NCBI RefSeq assembly: GCF_020010925.1
Contig: NZ_JAGJBZ010000001.1
Span: 3,265,001 to 3,329,000 of the forward strand
Origin: Streptomyces griseiscabiei
GTDB taxonomy: Bacteria > Actinomycetota > Actinomycetes > Streptomycetales > Streptomycetaceae
Reading direction: 5' to 3'
Length of the DNA stretch: 64,000 nt
Below the pieces are notes generated by a model that searched no databases, was not told the origin of the DNA, and saw only the letters and a program-made list of their open reading frames with translations. Below are positions 1 to 7,236 of the stretch, piece after piece (position 1 is the stretch's first letter; every line of letters starts with the position of its first letter). Made by a program: the position numbers and the translations under genes.

Positions 1-276
1 CAGGTTCATGCAGTGCCACATGCCGTAGGTGAAGTAGACGTACACATGTCCGGGCGGACCGAACATCACGCCGTTGCGGGCGGTGCGTCCCCGATAGGCG
101 TGGGAGCCGGGGTCGTTCGCGCCGTCGTAGGCCTCGACCTCCGTGATGCGGAGCTCGATCGGACCCTGCGGGGAGGAACGGACGAGGACGCGTCCCAGAA
201 GGTCCGGGGCCACCTCCAGTACAGGGCGGTCGAAGAACCCGCGGGCGAGGGGCGTACGGTCGAGGCTCGCGATCAT
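1..276 (-). CDS. DNA-3-methyladenine glycosylase (AAG/MPG family), 3' end cut by window edge
   Basis: Base-excision repair glycosylase that removes alkylated purines such as 3-methyladenine. The first 92 residues are visible and the rest lies beyond base 1. The reading frame shows the AAG-type active-site block ITEVEAY at residues 44-50 (Glu48 is the likely catalytic acid) followed by [10 protein letters not shown] and the hairpin segment [17 protein letters not shown], both diagnostic of the family. The ATG at 276 was chosen because it opens the typical short N-terminus ([15 protein letters not shown]). The gene diverges from the spo0M gene, with about 165 bp between them for promoters. Family call is firm; substrate range cannot be read here. 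Confidence 0.9.
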   Translation of the reverse strand, partial: MIASLDRTPLARGFFDRPVLEVAPDLLGRVLVRSSPQGPIELRITEVEAYDGANDPGSHAYRGRTARNGVMFGPPGHVYVYFTYGMWHCMNL

Positions 277-440
277 GGCGTACGAGCGTAGTCCCCGACG
301 GGTGTGTGCCGACGGGTGGCCAGGTGGCGCTCTCTCTTGGAAGGGTTGGAGAAGAGAGAGGACGCGGAACCGGCGACTGCCGGACTGCGTTTGTAGGGAT
401 CAAGGATCAACGCAGGCTTTGCCTGACGGGAGGAACAGAC

Positions 441-1223
441 ATGGGGTTCAAGCGGCTGCTCGCGAGCCTGGGAGCCGGTGGCGCTTCGGTCGAGACGGTG
501 CTGACCGAGGTCAATGTCGTGCCGGGCGGTGTCGTCCAGGGTGAGGTGCGGATCCAGGGCGGCTCCGTGGACCAGCAGATCGAGGCGCTGTCCGTCGGTC
601 TCCAGGCCAAGGTCGAGGTCGAGGGCCAGGACGCGGAGTACAAGCAGGACATCGAGTTCACCAAGCAGCGGCTCGGTGGTGCCTTCGAGCTCAAGGCCGG
701 GGCGGTGCACGTGGTGCCGTTCGGGCTGGAGATCCCGTGGGAGACGCCGGTCACCACGATCCAGGGGCAGCCGCTGCGGGGCATGAACATCGGCGTGACC
801 ACCGAGCTGGAGATCGCGCGCGCGGTCGACTCCGGTGACCTGGACCCGATCAACGTGCACCCGCTGCCGGCCCAGCAGGCTCTCCTGGACGCCTTCATCC
901 AGCTGGGCTTCCGCTTCAAGAACGCGGACATGGAGCGCGGTCACATCCGGGGGACGCGGCAGAAGCTGCCGTTCTACCAGGAGATCGAGTTCTACCCGCC
1001 GCAGCAGTACCACGGCCTGAACCAGGTCGAGTTGAGCTTCGTCGCCGACGAGCGCGAGATGGACGTCGTGCTGGAGATGGACAAGAAGCCGGGTCTGTTC
1101 AGCGAGGGCAGCGACTCGTTCCGCTCGTTCAAGGTGGGGCTGCACGACTACCAGAACACGGACTGGGCGGGGTATCTGAACCAGTGGCTGTCGGAGGTCG
1201 GCAGCAAGCGCAGTTGGTTCTAG
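441..1223 (+). CDS. spo0M: Spo0M-family sporulation-control protein
   Basis: A 260-residue member of the Spo0M (arrestin-like fold) family. In Bacillus, Spo0M influences sporulation; in Streptomyces its role is not settled. The N-terminus [19 protein letters not shown] and the following [15 protein letters not shown] strand region are typical, and the length matches the family. The ATG at 441 follows a good ribosome binding site (GGGAGGAAC, about 428-436). No signal peptide or membrane segment is seen, so it is probably cytoplasmic. The PEBP gene downstream has its own strong ribosome binding site after an 83-bp gap holding a short tandem repeat, so co-transcription is possible but not certain. 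Confidence 0.88.
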   Translation: MGFKRLLASLGAGGASVETVLTEVNVVPGGVVQGEVRIQGGSVDQQIEALSVGLQAKVEVEGQDAEYKQDIEFTKQRLGGAFELKAGAVHVVPFGLEIPWETPVTTIQGQPLRGMNIGVTTELEIARAVDSGDLDPINVHPLPAQQALLDAFIQLGFRFKNADMERGHIRGTRQKLPFYQEIEFYPPQQYHGLNQVELSFVADEREMDVVLEMDKKPGLFSEGSDSFRSFKVGLHDYQNTDWAGYLNQWLSEVGSKRSWF

Positions 1224-1230
1224 GCTCGGA

Positions 1231-1263
1231 CCGCTCGACAGCCGCTCGACAGCCGCTCGAGAC
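1231..1263. repeat. 11-bp tandem repeat, three copies
   Basis: CCGCTCGACAG occurs at 1231 and 1242, with a degenerate third copy at 1253, immediately downstream of the spo0M stop codon and 44 bp before the next start. No hairpin or terminator is formed by it. Function unknown. Confidence 0.6.
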
Positions 1264-1306
1264 AACTGGAACCACACCTACCCCGGATCCATCAGGAGGT
1301 ACCGAG

Positions 1307-1843
1307 GTGACCGAGCCGAAGAGGCCGCCGCTTCCCCACGATTTCCACCCGGTCGTGCCGTCCTTCACGGTCGCTAGCGAGGACGTCGAGGCCGGTGCGA
1401 CGCTCAAGGACGCTCAGGTCCACGCGGAGGGGAACACATCTCCCCATCTGCGCTGGGAGGGCTTCCCTCCGGAGACCAAGAGCTTCGCCGTGACGTGCTA
1501 CGACCCGGACGCCCCCACGGGCAGCGGGTTCTGGCACTGGGTCGTGTTCGACATCCCGGCGTCGGTGACGGAGCTGCCCACGGGTGCGGGCTCGGGGAAG
1601 TTCGAGGGGCTGCCCGAGGGCGCCGTCCAGGCGCGCAACGACTACGGGACGAGGGACTTCGGCGGTGCCGCTCCGCCGCCCGGGGATCCCGCGCACCGGT
1701 ATGTGTTCACGGTGTACGCGGTGGATCAGGAGAAGCTCGGTCCGGACGCGGACGCCTCTCCCGCCGTGGTCGGCTTCAACCTGCGATTCCACACGCTGGG
1801 GCGCGCTCAACTCATCGGAGAGTACGCCGCTGTGGCGGAATAG
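1307..1843 (+). CDS. YbhB/YbcL-type PEBP (Raf kinase inhibitor-like) protein
   Basis: A 178-residue phosphatidylethanolamine-binding-protein fold member. The hallmark ligand-pocket motifs are present: [21 protein letters not shown] (about residues 64-84) and the later [22 protein letters not shown] block. Bacterial YbhB proteins are cytoplasmic with no proven reaction. The GTG start at 1307 is preceded by a near-perfect AGGAGGT at 1294-1300, giving the expected family length; longer in-frame extensions lack such a site. It is followed directly by a strong terminator. Confidence 0.9.
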   Translation: MTEPKRPPLPHDFHPVVPSFTVASEDVEAGATLKDAQVHAEGNTSPHLRWEGFPPETKSFAVTCYDPDAPTGSGFWHWVVFDIPASVTELPTGAGSGKFEGLPEGAVQARNDYGTRDFGGAAPPPGDPAHRYVFTVYAVDQEKLGPDADASPAVVGFNLRFHTLGRAQLIGEYAAVAE

Positions 1844-1872
1844 TAACGAAGCCGGACGTTCATTGAACGTTT

Positions 1873-1918
1873 GCCCGTCTCTGGTCTTGGAAGTGATCAG
1901 AGACGGGCATTTTTTATT
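1873..1918 (+). terminator. Rho-independent terminator after the PEBP gene
   Basis: An 11-bp perfect stem (GCCCGTCTCTG at 1873-1883 with its complement at 1898-1908), a 14-nt loop and an unusually T-rich tail (ATTTTTTATT). Canonical intrinsic terminators with a U-tract are uncommon in this GC-rich background. Confidence 0.9.
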
Positions 1919-1997
1919 GCGTTGTCCATCTCGGCGTGCCCGGCCAGAGTTGATCCAAGCCCGCCGGGGGGTGGGCTGGCACAGGAGGTGGGCTGGG

Positions 1998-2504
1998 ATG
2001 CGGGACACGCTGGTACTGAACGCGAGCTTCGAGCCGCTGTCGACGGTGACGCTCAACCGAGCCGTCGTGCTGGTACTGCAGGACAAGGCCGTCGTCGAGC
2101 AGACCCACCCCGAACTGCGCATGCGCGGAGCCGCGGTCGACATACCGGCGCCCCGGGTGATCAGGCTCTGCAGGTATGTACGGGTGCCGTTCCGAAGACA
2201 AGCGCCGTGGTCGAGGCGGGGTGTTCTGGTACGGGACAGGCACAGGTGCGCGTACTGCGGTCGTCGGGCGACGACCGTGGACCACGTGGTGCCGCGGTCG
2301 CGGGGTGGTGGTGACACCTGGCTGAACACGGTGGCTTCCTGCGCCGAGGACAACCACCGCAAGGCGGACCGGACTCCGGAGCAGGCGGGGATGCCGCTGC
2401 TGCGGCAGCCGTTCGAGCCGACGCCGGCCGATGCGATGCTGCTGTCTCTGGGGCACGACGACTTCGACGCGCTGCCTGCCTGGCTCTCGCAAGGGGCCGC
2501 GTAA
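1998..2504 (+). CDS. HNH endonuclease family protein
   Basis: A 168-residue protein with the actinobacterial layout: an N-terminal beta-rich part (DTLVLNASFEPLSTVTLNRA) followed by a C-terminal HNH nuclease module. The module is visible as RHRCAYCG (Cys84, Cys87), TVDHVVPRSRGG and NTVASCAEDNHRKAD, supplying zinc-binding cysteines and the histidine/asparagine metal-binding core. The ATG at 1998 follows ACAGGAGGTGGG at 1981. The family is widespread in actinomycete cores and its cellular role is unknown; a restriction or homing function is not implied. Transcription ends at the hairpin 2585-2628, shared with the convergent SPFH gene. Confidence 0.88.
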   Translation: MRDTLVLNASFEPLSTVTLNRAVVLVLQDKAVVEQTHPELRMRGAAVDIPAPRVIRLCRYVRVPFRRQAPWSRRGVLVRDRHRCAYCGRRATTVDHVVPRSRGGGDTWLNTVASCAEDNHRKADRTPEQAGMPLLRQPFEPTPADAMLLSLGHDDFDALPAWLSQGAA

Positions 2505-2545
2505 CGCCGTTGGGGTCGGTGCCGTTCGCGGACTGCGGGTCCGTT

Positions 2546-2582
2546 GTGGCTGATCGCGCAGTCCCCCGCGCCCCTTGAAAGC
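2546..2582. repeat. Dispersed Streptomyces intergenic motif, copy 1
   Basis: Contains GCGCAGTCCCCCGCGCCCCT, one mismatch from the motif GCGCAGTTCCCCGCGCCCCT found again near 31514 and 45844 and inverted near 45920. It lies just downstream of the HNH gene and before a terminator stem, as do the other copies. Confidence 0.7.
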
Positions 2583-2584
2583 AA

Positions 2585-2628
2585 CAGCCTGGGGCCCGCC
2601 TTCCTCGTCGAAGGCGGGCCCCAGGCTG
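2585..2628. terminator. Bidirectional hairpin terminator, 19-bp perfect stem
   Basis: Arms 2585-2603 and 2610-2628 are perfectly complementary around a 6-nt loop. It sits between the stops of the convergent HNH and SPFH genes. There is no U-tract, as is usual for Streptomyces hairpin terminators. Confidence 0.85.
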
Positions 2629-2638
2629 TGGTGCGTGT

Positions 2639-3586
2639 TCAGTCGATCGCCGGCTTCTCGCGGCGGTCGCCGTTGCCGTCGGACGGGCGGGGGACGGACG
2701 GGCCGCCGCCCAGATTGCCGAAGTTGCCCATGGCGCCGGAGAGGCCCTTGAGGGCGTCGCCGATCTCGCTGGGGACGATCCAGAGCTTGTTGGCGTCGCC
2801 CTCGGCGATCTTCGGGAGCATCTGGAGGTACTGGTAGGAGAGGAGCTTCTGGTCCGGGTCTCCTGCGTGGATGGCCTCGAAGACCGTACGGACGGCCTGG
2901 GCCTCGCCCTCGGCGCGCAGGGCGGCGGCCTTGGCCTCACCCTCGGCGCGCAGGATCTGGGACTGCTTCTCACCCTCGGCGGTGAGGATGGCCGCCTGGC
3001 GCGTACCTTCGGCGGTGAGGATCGCGGCGCGCTTGTCACGGTCGGCGCGCATCTGCTTCTCCATCGAGTCCTGGATGGAGGTGGGCGGCTCGATCGCCTT
3101 GAGCTCGACGCGGTTGACGCGGATGCCCCACTTGCCGGTGGCCTCGTCGAGGACGCCGCGCAGGGCCGCGTTGATCTCCTCGCGGGAGGTCAGGGTCCGC
3201 TCCAGGTCCATGCCACCGATGATGTTGCGCAGGGTGGTGACGGTGAGCTGCTCGATGGCCTGGATGTAGCTGGCGACCTCGTAGGTGGCGGCGCGGGCGT
3301 CGGTCACCTGGTAGTAGATGACCGTGTCGATGTTCACCACCAGGTTGTCCTGGGTGATCACCGGCTGCGGCGGGAACGGCACGACCTGTTCGCGGAGGTC
3401 GATGCGGTTGCGGATCGAGTCGATGAACGGGACGACGATGTTGAGGCCCGCGTTGAGCGTGCGCGTGTAGCGGCCGAACCGCTCGACGATGGCCGCGCTG
3501 GCCTGTGGAATCACCTGGATGGTCTTGATCAGGGCGATGAAGACCAGCACCACCAGAATGATCAGGACGATGATGATCGGTTCCAT
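2639..3586 (-). CDS. SPFH-domain (stomatin/HflK-like) membrane protein
   Basis: A 315-residue prokaryotic stomatin that probably assembles into membrane microdomain scaffolds. It has one N-terminal transmembrane helix (residues 3-22), an SPFH domain (about 25-190, with VERFGRYTRTLNAGLNIVVPF and IDLREQVVPFPPQPVITQDN), then an alanine/glutamate-rich coiled coil (about 195-245, repeated AILTAEGE and LRAEGEAKAA units). The C-terminus is a flexible Gly/Pro/charged tail. Stomatins typically pair with NfeD proteins, and an NfeD-like gene lies 184 bp upstream on the same strand. The gap contains clustered GATCTT boxes, so the gene may have its own promoter. Confidence 0.92.
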   Translation of the reverse strand: MEPIIIVLIILVVLVFIALIKTIQVIPQASAAIVERFGRYTRTLNAGLNIVVPFIDSIRNRIDLREQVVPFPPQPVITQDNLVVNIDTVIYYQVTDARAATYEVASYIQAIEQLTVTTLRNIIGGMDLERTLTSREEINAALRGVLDEATGKWGIRVNRVELKAIEPPTSIQDSMEKQMRADRDKRAAILTAEGTRQAAILTAEGEKQSQILRAEGEAKAAALRAEGEAQAVRTVFEAIHAGDPDQKLLSYQYLQMLPKIAEGDANKLWIVPSEIGDALKGLSGAMGNFGNLGGGPSVPRPSDGNGDRREKPAID

Positions 3587-3627
3587 CGTGTGCTCCCCGA
3601 GCCCTTCTCCGCCGTGTCGCTGCCTGA

Positions 3628-3688
3628 GATCTTGAAAGTGCTCAAGATCCTGAAGATCCTATGCCTGCCGAGGCCGTTGAAGATCTTG
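3628..3688. promoter_or_regulatory. Cluster of GATCTT/AAGATC boxes upstream of the SPFH gene
   Basis: A perfect inverted repeat GATCTTGA (3628-3635) / TCAAGATC (3642-3649) is followed by TGAAGATCC (3651) and the self-complementary TTGAAGATCTTG (3677-3688). This locally AT-richer block lies 42-102 bp before the SPFH start. It resembles an operator array; the regulator is unknown. Confidence 0.4.
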
Positions 3689-3770
3689 TGGTCGAGTCTG
3701 GCAGAACACCGCCTGCCAGGTGGGTCGTTCAGGTCACAGTGTCATCGCCTCGTGACCACGTCGTACGAGG

Positions 3771-4211
3771 TCACATGACGATCGCCGTGGCTCCCTCGAT
3801 CTCCACGACGTCCACTTCCTGGCCCACCTCGTAGGCCTGACCGGTGTCGAGCGCGCGGGCGGACCAGATCTCGCCGCCCAGCTTGATACGGCCGCCCGTG
3901 CCGTCGACCCGTTCCAGGACGACGGCGTGCTTGCCCTTCAACGCGTCGATGCCGGTCGCGAGTTGGGGCCGTCCCGATCTGTGCCGGGCCGCGATGGGCC
4001 GTACGACGGCGATGAGCGAGACGGAGACGATCGCGAAGACGACGACCTGCAGGACGACTCCCCCGCCGAGCCCCGCGACCACGGCGCCGGCGACCGCGCC
4101 CAGGGCGAGCATGCCCAACTCGGGCATCGCGGTCACGACGAGGGCGATACCGAGCCCGGCCGCGCCGATCAGCCACCACACCCATGCGTCGATGCTGTCC
4201 ACAACGGCCAT
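3771..4211 (-). CDS. NfeD-like membrane protein
   Basis: A 146-residue short NfeD-family protein. Transmembrane segments lie at about residues 8-28, 30-48 and 50-68, and the C-terminal OB-fold domain (about 85-146) contains ALKGKHAVVLERVDG, GGRIKLGGEIWSARAL and a conserved-type end VDVVEIEGATAIVM. Short NfeD proteins associate with SPFH/stomatin partners, encoded here just downstream. The ATG at 4211 gives the usual N-terminus starting just before the first helix. A terminator upstream (4275-4323) separates it from the ABC ATPase gene. Confidence 0.85.
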   Translation of the reverse strand: MAVVDSIDAWVWWLIGAAGLGIALVVTAMPELGMLALGAVAGAVVAGLGGGVVLQVVVFAIVSVSLIAVVRPIAARHRSGRPQLATGIDALKGKHAVVLERVDGTGGRIKLGGEIWSARALDTGQAYEVGQEVDVVEIEGATAIVM

Positions 4212-4274
4212 GGTAGAACCGCGATCCGCCCGCCGAACAGAGCGCACGGTCAAAGATCGCGTACAGAGGGCTGC

Positions 4275-4323
4275 CAAGTCGGGTGCGCCCGGGCCCGGTT
4301 GTGGTCCCGGGGCACCCGACTTG
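4275..4323 (-). terminator. Hairpin terminator after the ABC ATPase gene
   Basis: CAAGTCGGGTGC at 4275-4286 pairs with its complement ending at 4323, with further G/C pairing inside. It lies just after the ABC ATPase stop and before the NfeD start on the same strand. Confidence 0.75.
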
Positions 4324-4347
4324 CGGAAGATCGGGAGAAGTTGGAGG

Positions 4348-5139
4348 TCAGGTGAGGGGCAGGCCGTGGGCGGTCCAGCGCTCGCCGAGCTGGTCGACGA
4401 CGAGCGGGAGGCCGAAGCAGAGGGAGAGGTTGCGGGAAGTCAGCTCCAGCTCCAGCGGGCCGGCGGCGAGGACCTTGCCCTGACGGATCATCAGGACGTG
4501 GGTGAAGCCCGGCGGGATCTCCTCGACATGGTGCGTGACCATGATCATGGAAGGGGCGATCGGGTCGCGGGCGAGGCGGCCGAGCCGGCGTACGAGGTCC
4601 TCGCGGCCGCCGAGGTCGAGGCCGGCGGCGGGCTCGTCGAGGAGCAGCAGCTCGGGGTCGGCCATCAGGGCGCGGGCGATCAGGGTGCGCTTGCGCTCGC
4701 CCTCGGAGAGGGTGCCGAACTTGCGGTCGACGTAGTCCGTCATGCCGAGGCGGTCGAGGAAGGCGCGGGCGCGCAGCTCGTCGATCTCCTCGTAGTCCTC
4801 GTTCCAGGTGGCCGTCATGCCGTACGCGGCCGTCAGCACCGTCTGCAGGACGGTCTGGCGCCGGGGGAGCTTCTCCGCCATGGCGATGCCGGCCATGCCG
4901 ATGCGGGGGCGCAGTTCGAAGACGTCGACCTTGCCGAGGGTGTCGCCGAGGATCGTGGCGGTGCCCTTGCTGGGGTAGAGGTAGCTGGAGGCGATGTTGA
5001 GGAGGGTGGTCTTGCCGGCGCCATTGGGGCCGAGGATGGCCCAGCGCTCGCCCTCCTTGACCGACCAGGAGACCTGGTCCACCAGAGCCCGGCCCTCGCG
5101 GACCACGGATACGTCCTCCAGCTCCAGAACATCGCTCAT
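4348..5139 (-). CDS. ABC transporter ATP-binding protein (stand-alone ATPase)
   Basis: A 263-residue ATPase with Walker A GPNGAGKTT (about 37-45), signature LSEGERKR in place of LSGGQ, Walker B LLLLDEPAAGLDLGG and switch histidine in MVTHHVEEIP. The layout resembles the ModF/YlmA-type ATPases that occur without a membrane partner, and no permease gene is adjacent. The ATG at 5139 follows GGGGAGAC. The C-terminal extension (about 225-263, LSLCFGLPLVVDQLGERWTA) is typical of this actinobacterial orthologue group. The transported substrate cannot be inferred, and a translation- or assembly-related role is equally possible. Confidence 0.88.
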   Translation of the reverse strand: MSDVLELEDVSVVREGRALVDQVSWSVKEGERWAILGPNGAGKTTLLNIASSYLYPSKGTATILGDTLGKVDVFELRPRIGMAGIAMAEKLPRRQTVLQTVLTAAYGMTATWNEDYEEIDELRARAFLDRLGMTDYVDRKFGTLSEGERKRTLIARALMADPELLLLDEPAAGLDLGGREDLVRRLGRLARDPIAPSMIMVTHHVEEIPPGFTHVLMIRQGKVLAAGPLELELTSRNLSLCFGLPLVVDQLGERWTAHGLPLT

Positions 5140-5289
5140 GAGCGCGCTGTCTCCCCTTGCAGTGTCGGCCTGTCTCGGCTGTCGCGTACGCCTGTGGTCG
5201 GAGCCACCGCCGGGTGGGCGCAGCCCTCAGGGAAATCTACGCCACCGGTCGGGCCGTCCATCCCCTCGGTCGGTCCTTAGGGTGGGGGC

Positions 5290-6075
5290 ATGCTCTCGGA
5301 ACCACGTTCAGGACGCCTCGCCTCATGGGGAAATGCCCTTCTTGCCGGACTTGTCTCGCCGGATGACGCGGTGCTCGCGATCGTCGGGGAGGACGCCGTG
5401 CACCGGGTGGAGGGGTTGCCCGGTGAGTCGGGGCCCGTCGGGCTGACGCTCGGGCTGGGGCGGTTGCGGGCGCTCGGGGTGACCGGGCTGCGGGTCGCGC
5501 TGCCCGCGGCGGGGCATCCGCTGGGGCTGAGCGGGCCGCCGGAGTTCAACAAGCGCGCGCTGGAGGCGGAGGAGGCGGTCGTCTGCCACGGGGGTGCGCT
5601 GGGGCTGGTGCCGGAGGTGTACGCGGTCGGGCCGTCGGGCGACGAGCATGTGGAGGTCGTCTGGCACTGTCTGGAGGTGCGGGAGGCGCCGCCCGCCGAT
5701 GTGCCGTCCCTCGGGGAGGCCGAGCGGGAGTTGGCGGAGGCGTTGCGGGAGGCGACCGAGGTGCTGTCGCGGCTGGACGTCGCCGCGTCGGGGCCGGTGG
5801 CGGAGGCGGCGATCGACGCGTACCGGGCGCGCGCCGAGCGGGGGCGGGAGATGCTGGCGCCCGGGTATCCGCCGCGTGCGGTACGGGTGCTGGAGCTGGC
5901 CCAGCGGGTGGGGCTGCTGATCGCGGTGGCGTTCGAGAACGGCGACGGCGGGGCCGTGAGCGCCTCGGAGATGGCCTCGCGGGCGGCTGCGCTGCGGCCG
6001 GTGGAGCGGACGGCCCGGCGGGCGCAGGTGGCGGCTTACAACGCGTTCGTGGAGGAGCGGGAGCGGGGGCGGTAG
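5290..6075 (+). CDS. Conserved protein of unknown function, acidic/alanine-rich
   Basis: A 261-residue cytoplasmic-looking protein (no signal peptide or membrane segment). Residues 15-120 are a mixed alpha/beta region with repeated hydrophobic strands (VGLTLGLGRLRALGV, LRVALPAAGHPLGLSGPPEFN); residues 135-261 are alanine/glutamate-rich helices. I recognise it only as a streptomycete-type conserved protein and assign no function. The ATG at 5290 follows GGGTGGGGGC. It diverges from the ABC ATPase gene across 150 bp. Confidence 0.72.
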   Translation: MLSEPRSGRLASWGNALLAGLVSPDDAVLAIVGEDAVHRVEGLPGESGPVGLTLGLGRLRALGVTGLRVALPAAGHPLGLSGPPEFNKRALEAEEAVVCHGGALGLVPEVYAVGPSGDEHVEVVWHCLEVREAPPADVPSLGEAERELAEALREATEVLSRLDVAASGPVAEAAIDAYRARAERGREMLAPGYPPRAVRVLELAQRVGLLIAVAFENGDGGAVSASEMASRAAALRPVERTARRAQVAAYNAFVEERERGR

Positions 6076-6208
6076 TTCGTGCGGGGGTGCGCTGGGGCCC
6101 TGGCTGTGTGTTGCCCGGCGGCTGCGGGTGCGACTGGGCCCTTGGTCGCGGGTTGCTCGGTGGCTGCGGCTGGGCGGGGGCCGGGTTTCGCTCACCGGCG
6201 CTCGCCGG

Positions 6209-6281
6209 GTGCCGCTGCGCCCACCCTCCCCCACTCTCGGCTTCGCTCGAGCGGGAGGTGCCCCCATCGCCGCAGCGGCAC
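6209..6281. repeat. Composite inverted-repeat element (CTCTCGGCTTCGCTCGAGC type)
   Basis: An outer perfect 11-bp inverted repeat (GTGCCGCTGCG 6209-6219 / CGCAGCGGCAC 6271-6281) encloses CCTCCCCCACTCTCGGCTTC and a G-rich partner half. I recognise the inner string as a frequently repeated intergenic sequence of Streptomyces genomes. Likely a repeat-derived bidirectional terminator. Confidence 0.6.
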
Positions 6282-6344
6282 GATTGCCCGCAGTCGGGGG
6301 GAGCCGCGGTGCGATCGGCCCGCAGTTGGCGCTGGAGCGGACGG

Positions 6345-6383
6345 CCGAAGCCCCGCGAACCCGGAAGGGTTGCGGGGCCTCGG
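6345..6383 (-). terminator. Hairpin terminator after the first chaplin gene
   Basis: CCGA-A-GCCCCGC-G-AACCC pairs with GGGTT-GCGGGGC-C-TCGG, giving a long stem with one mismatch and one bulge, just past the chaplin stop at 6400. Confidence 0.7.
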
Positions 6384-6399
6384 TGCGCAGCGCCTCGGC

Positions 6400-6639
6400 T
6401 CAGGGGTTGGCCGTCACGTTGCCGAACGTCGGGTTGAGCGCGGCGATGAGGTTGGCGCTGAGTCCGGTGACCGTGACGGGGACGTCGACGGGGACCTGGA
6501 CGTCGAGGCCGGAGCCGACGCCCGGGGAGTGCACGGCAGCGCTGTCGGCGGACGAGTCGGCGACGGCCGCACCGGACGAGGCGCCCGCGGCGAGACCGGC
6601 GGCGGTGACGGTCAGGGCGGCCTTCTTGGCGAAGTTCAT
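6400..6639 (-). CDS. Short chaplin-like protein, divergent and cysteine-free
   Basis: A 79-residue secreted protein with a Sec signal peptide (residues 1 to about 27, MNFAKKAALTVTAAGL..AAVAD) followed by one chaplin domain: SPGVGSGLDVQVPVDVPVTV then a segment ending NLIAALNPTFGNVTANP. Chaplins are hydrophobic proteins that assemble into amyloid-like films on aerial hyphae and spores. The spacing SPG-n-VPV-n-NP.FGN fits the family, but the two cysteines of most chaplins are absent and several core residues differ (TVTGL where VCGN is usual). The ATG at 6639 follows GCAGGAGGAACGC. The chpE-like gene lies upstream on the same strand, separated by a terminator. Confidence 0.82.
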   Translation of the reverse strand: MNFAKKAALTVTAAGLAAGASSGAAVADSSADSAAVHSPGVGSGLDVQVPVDVPVTVTGLSANLIAALNPTFGNVTANP

Positions 6640-6771
6640 GAGCTGCGTTCCTCCTGCGTCGTACGGGTCCGGCCCGCTCGCGGGCCGTGCGCTGATCAAC
6701 GCCGGGCGGACACGCGGTGGCACGGACGAACGCCGGGAACTGCCTGTTCGGCGCATTGGGGTGACAACCTG

Positions 6772-6803
6772 ACCGGCCTTCCAGGAGCGCCTGGAAGGCC
6801 GGT
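6772..6803 (-). terminator. Perfect 14-bp hairpin terminator between the two chaplin genes
   Basis: ACCGGCCTTCCAGG (6772-6785) and its complement (6790-6803) with a 4-nt loop, 28 bp after the chpE stop. It suggests the two chaplin genes are separate transcripts. Confidence 0.85.
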
Positions 6804-6830
6804 GGTCACTGGTGCTCCGGGGCGGGAACG

Positions 6831-7079
6831 TCAGTGGTTGACACCCAGGTTGCCGAAGGCCGGGTTCAGGACACCGATGACGTTCACGCTGTTGCCGACC
6901 ACGTTCACGGGGATGTTGACCGGGGCCTGGATGACGTTGCCCGAGACGACGCCCGGCGAACCGAGGGCCTTGCCGTCGGCGTGCGCGCCGCCGTCGCTGG
7001 CGGAGGCCATACCGGCACCGGCGGCGACGAGGCCACCGGCCACCATCGTGACAGCGGCGGCCTTCTTCAGGTTCTTCAC
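6831..7079 (-). CDS. chpE: Short chaplin ChpE
   Basis: An 82-residue secreted short chaplin. Signal peptide at residues 1 to about 28 (KNLKKAAAVTMVAGGLVAAG..ASA), mature start SDGGAHADGKALG, then the chaplin domain SPGVVSGNVIQAPVNIPVNV and VVGNSVNVIGVLNPAFGN. It lacks cysteines, a known trait of ChpE that separates it from other short chaplins, and its sequence closely resembles the S. coelicolor protein as I recall it. The GTG at 7079 follows GAGGAAGGG. It functions at the cell surface in aerial hypha formation; chaplin genes are usually under BldN control, but I could not find a convincing BldN-type promoter here. Confidence 0.92.
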   Translation of the reverse strand: MKNLKKAAAVTMVAGGLVAAGAGMASASDGGAHADGKALGSPGVVSGNVIQAPVNIPVNVVGNSVNVIGVLNPAFGNLGVNH

Positions 7080-7198
7080 TTTGAGCCCTTCCTCGCGGTC
7101 GCTGCGGCGGTCGCACGCAGCACGCACTGAAGAACGCGGGCGGTCCCGGCAGGATGCGCCACCCGGGGGACATACACCCGACAGTATGAATCTCAGTC

Positions 7199-7215
7199 CG
7201 GAGGGGAACCCTCCG
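7199..7215 (-). terminator. Short hairpin after the response-regulator gene
   Basis: CGGAGGG (7199-7205) and CCCTCCG (7209-7215) form a compact 7-bp stem with a 3-nt loop, 22 bp downstream of the response-regulator stop and upstream of chpE. Confidence 0.55.
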
Positions 7216-7236
7216 TGTTGCCGGACGATCCGTCCC

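Larger units (their letters stand above)
6076..6399. other. Gene-free stretch holding a dispersed repeat and a terminator
   Basis: Lies between convergent genes (unknown protein on +, chaplin on -). It contains the composite inverted repeat 6209-6281 and the terminator 6345-6383. No start-stop pair with plausible codon use and ribosome binding site was seen. Confidence 0.6.

Noticed and set aside
6696..6701. CGTTGA on the minus strand upstream of the first chaplin, a possible BldN -10
   Set aside because: No CGTAAC-like -35 at the required 16-bp spacing; a 6-mer alone is not enough.
6400..7079. bldA (TTA-codon) control of the chaplin genes
   Set aside because: No in-frame TTA codon was seen in either chaplin gene; I also saw none in the WhiJ-like regulator or DUF397 gene.
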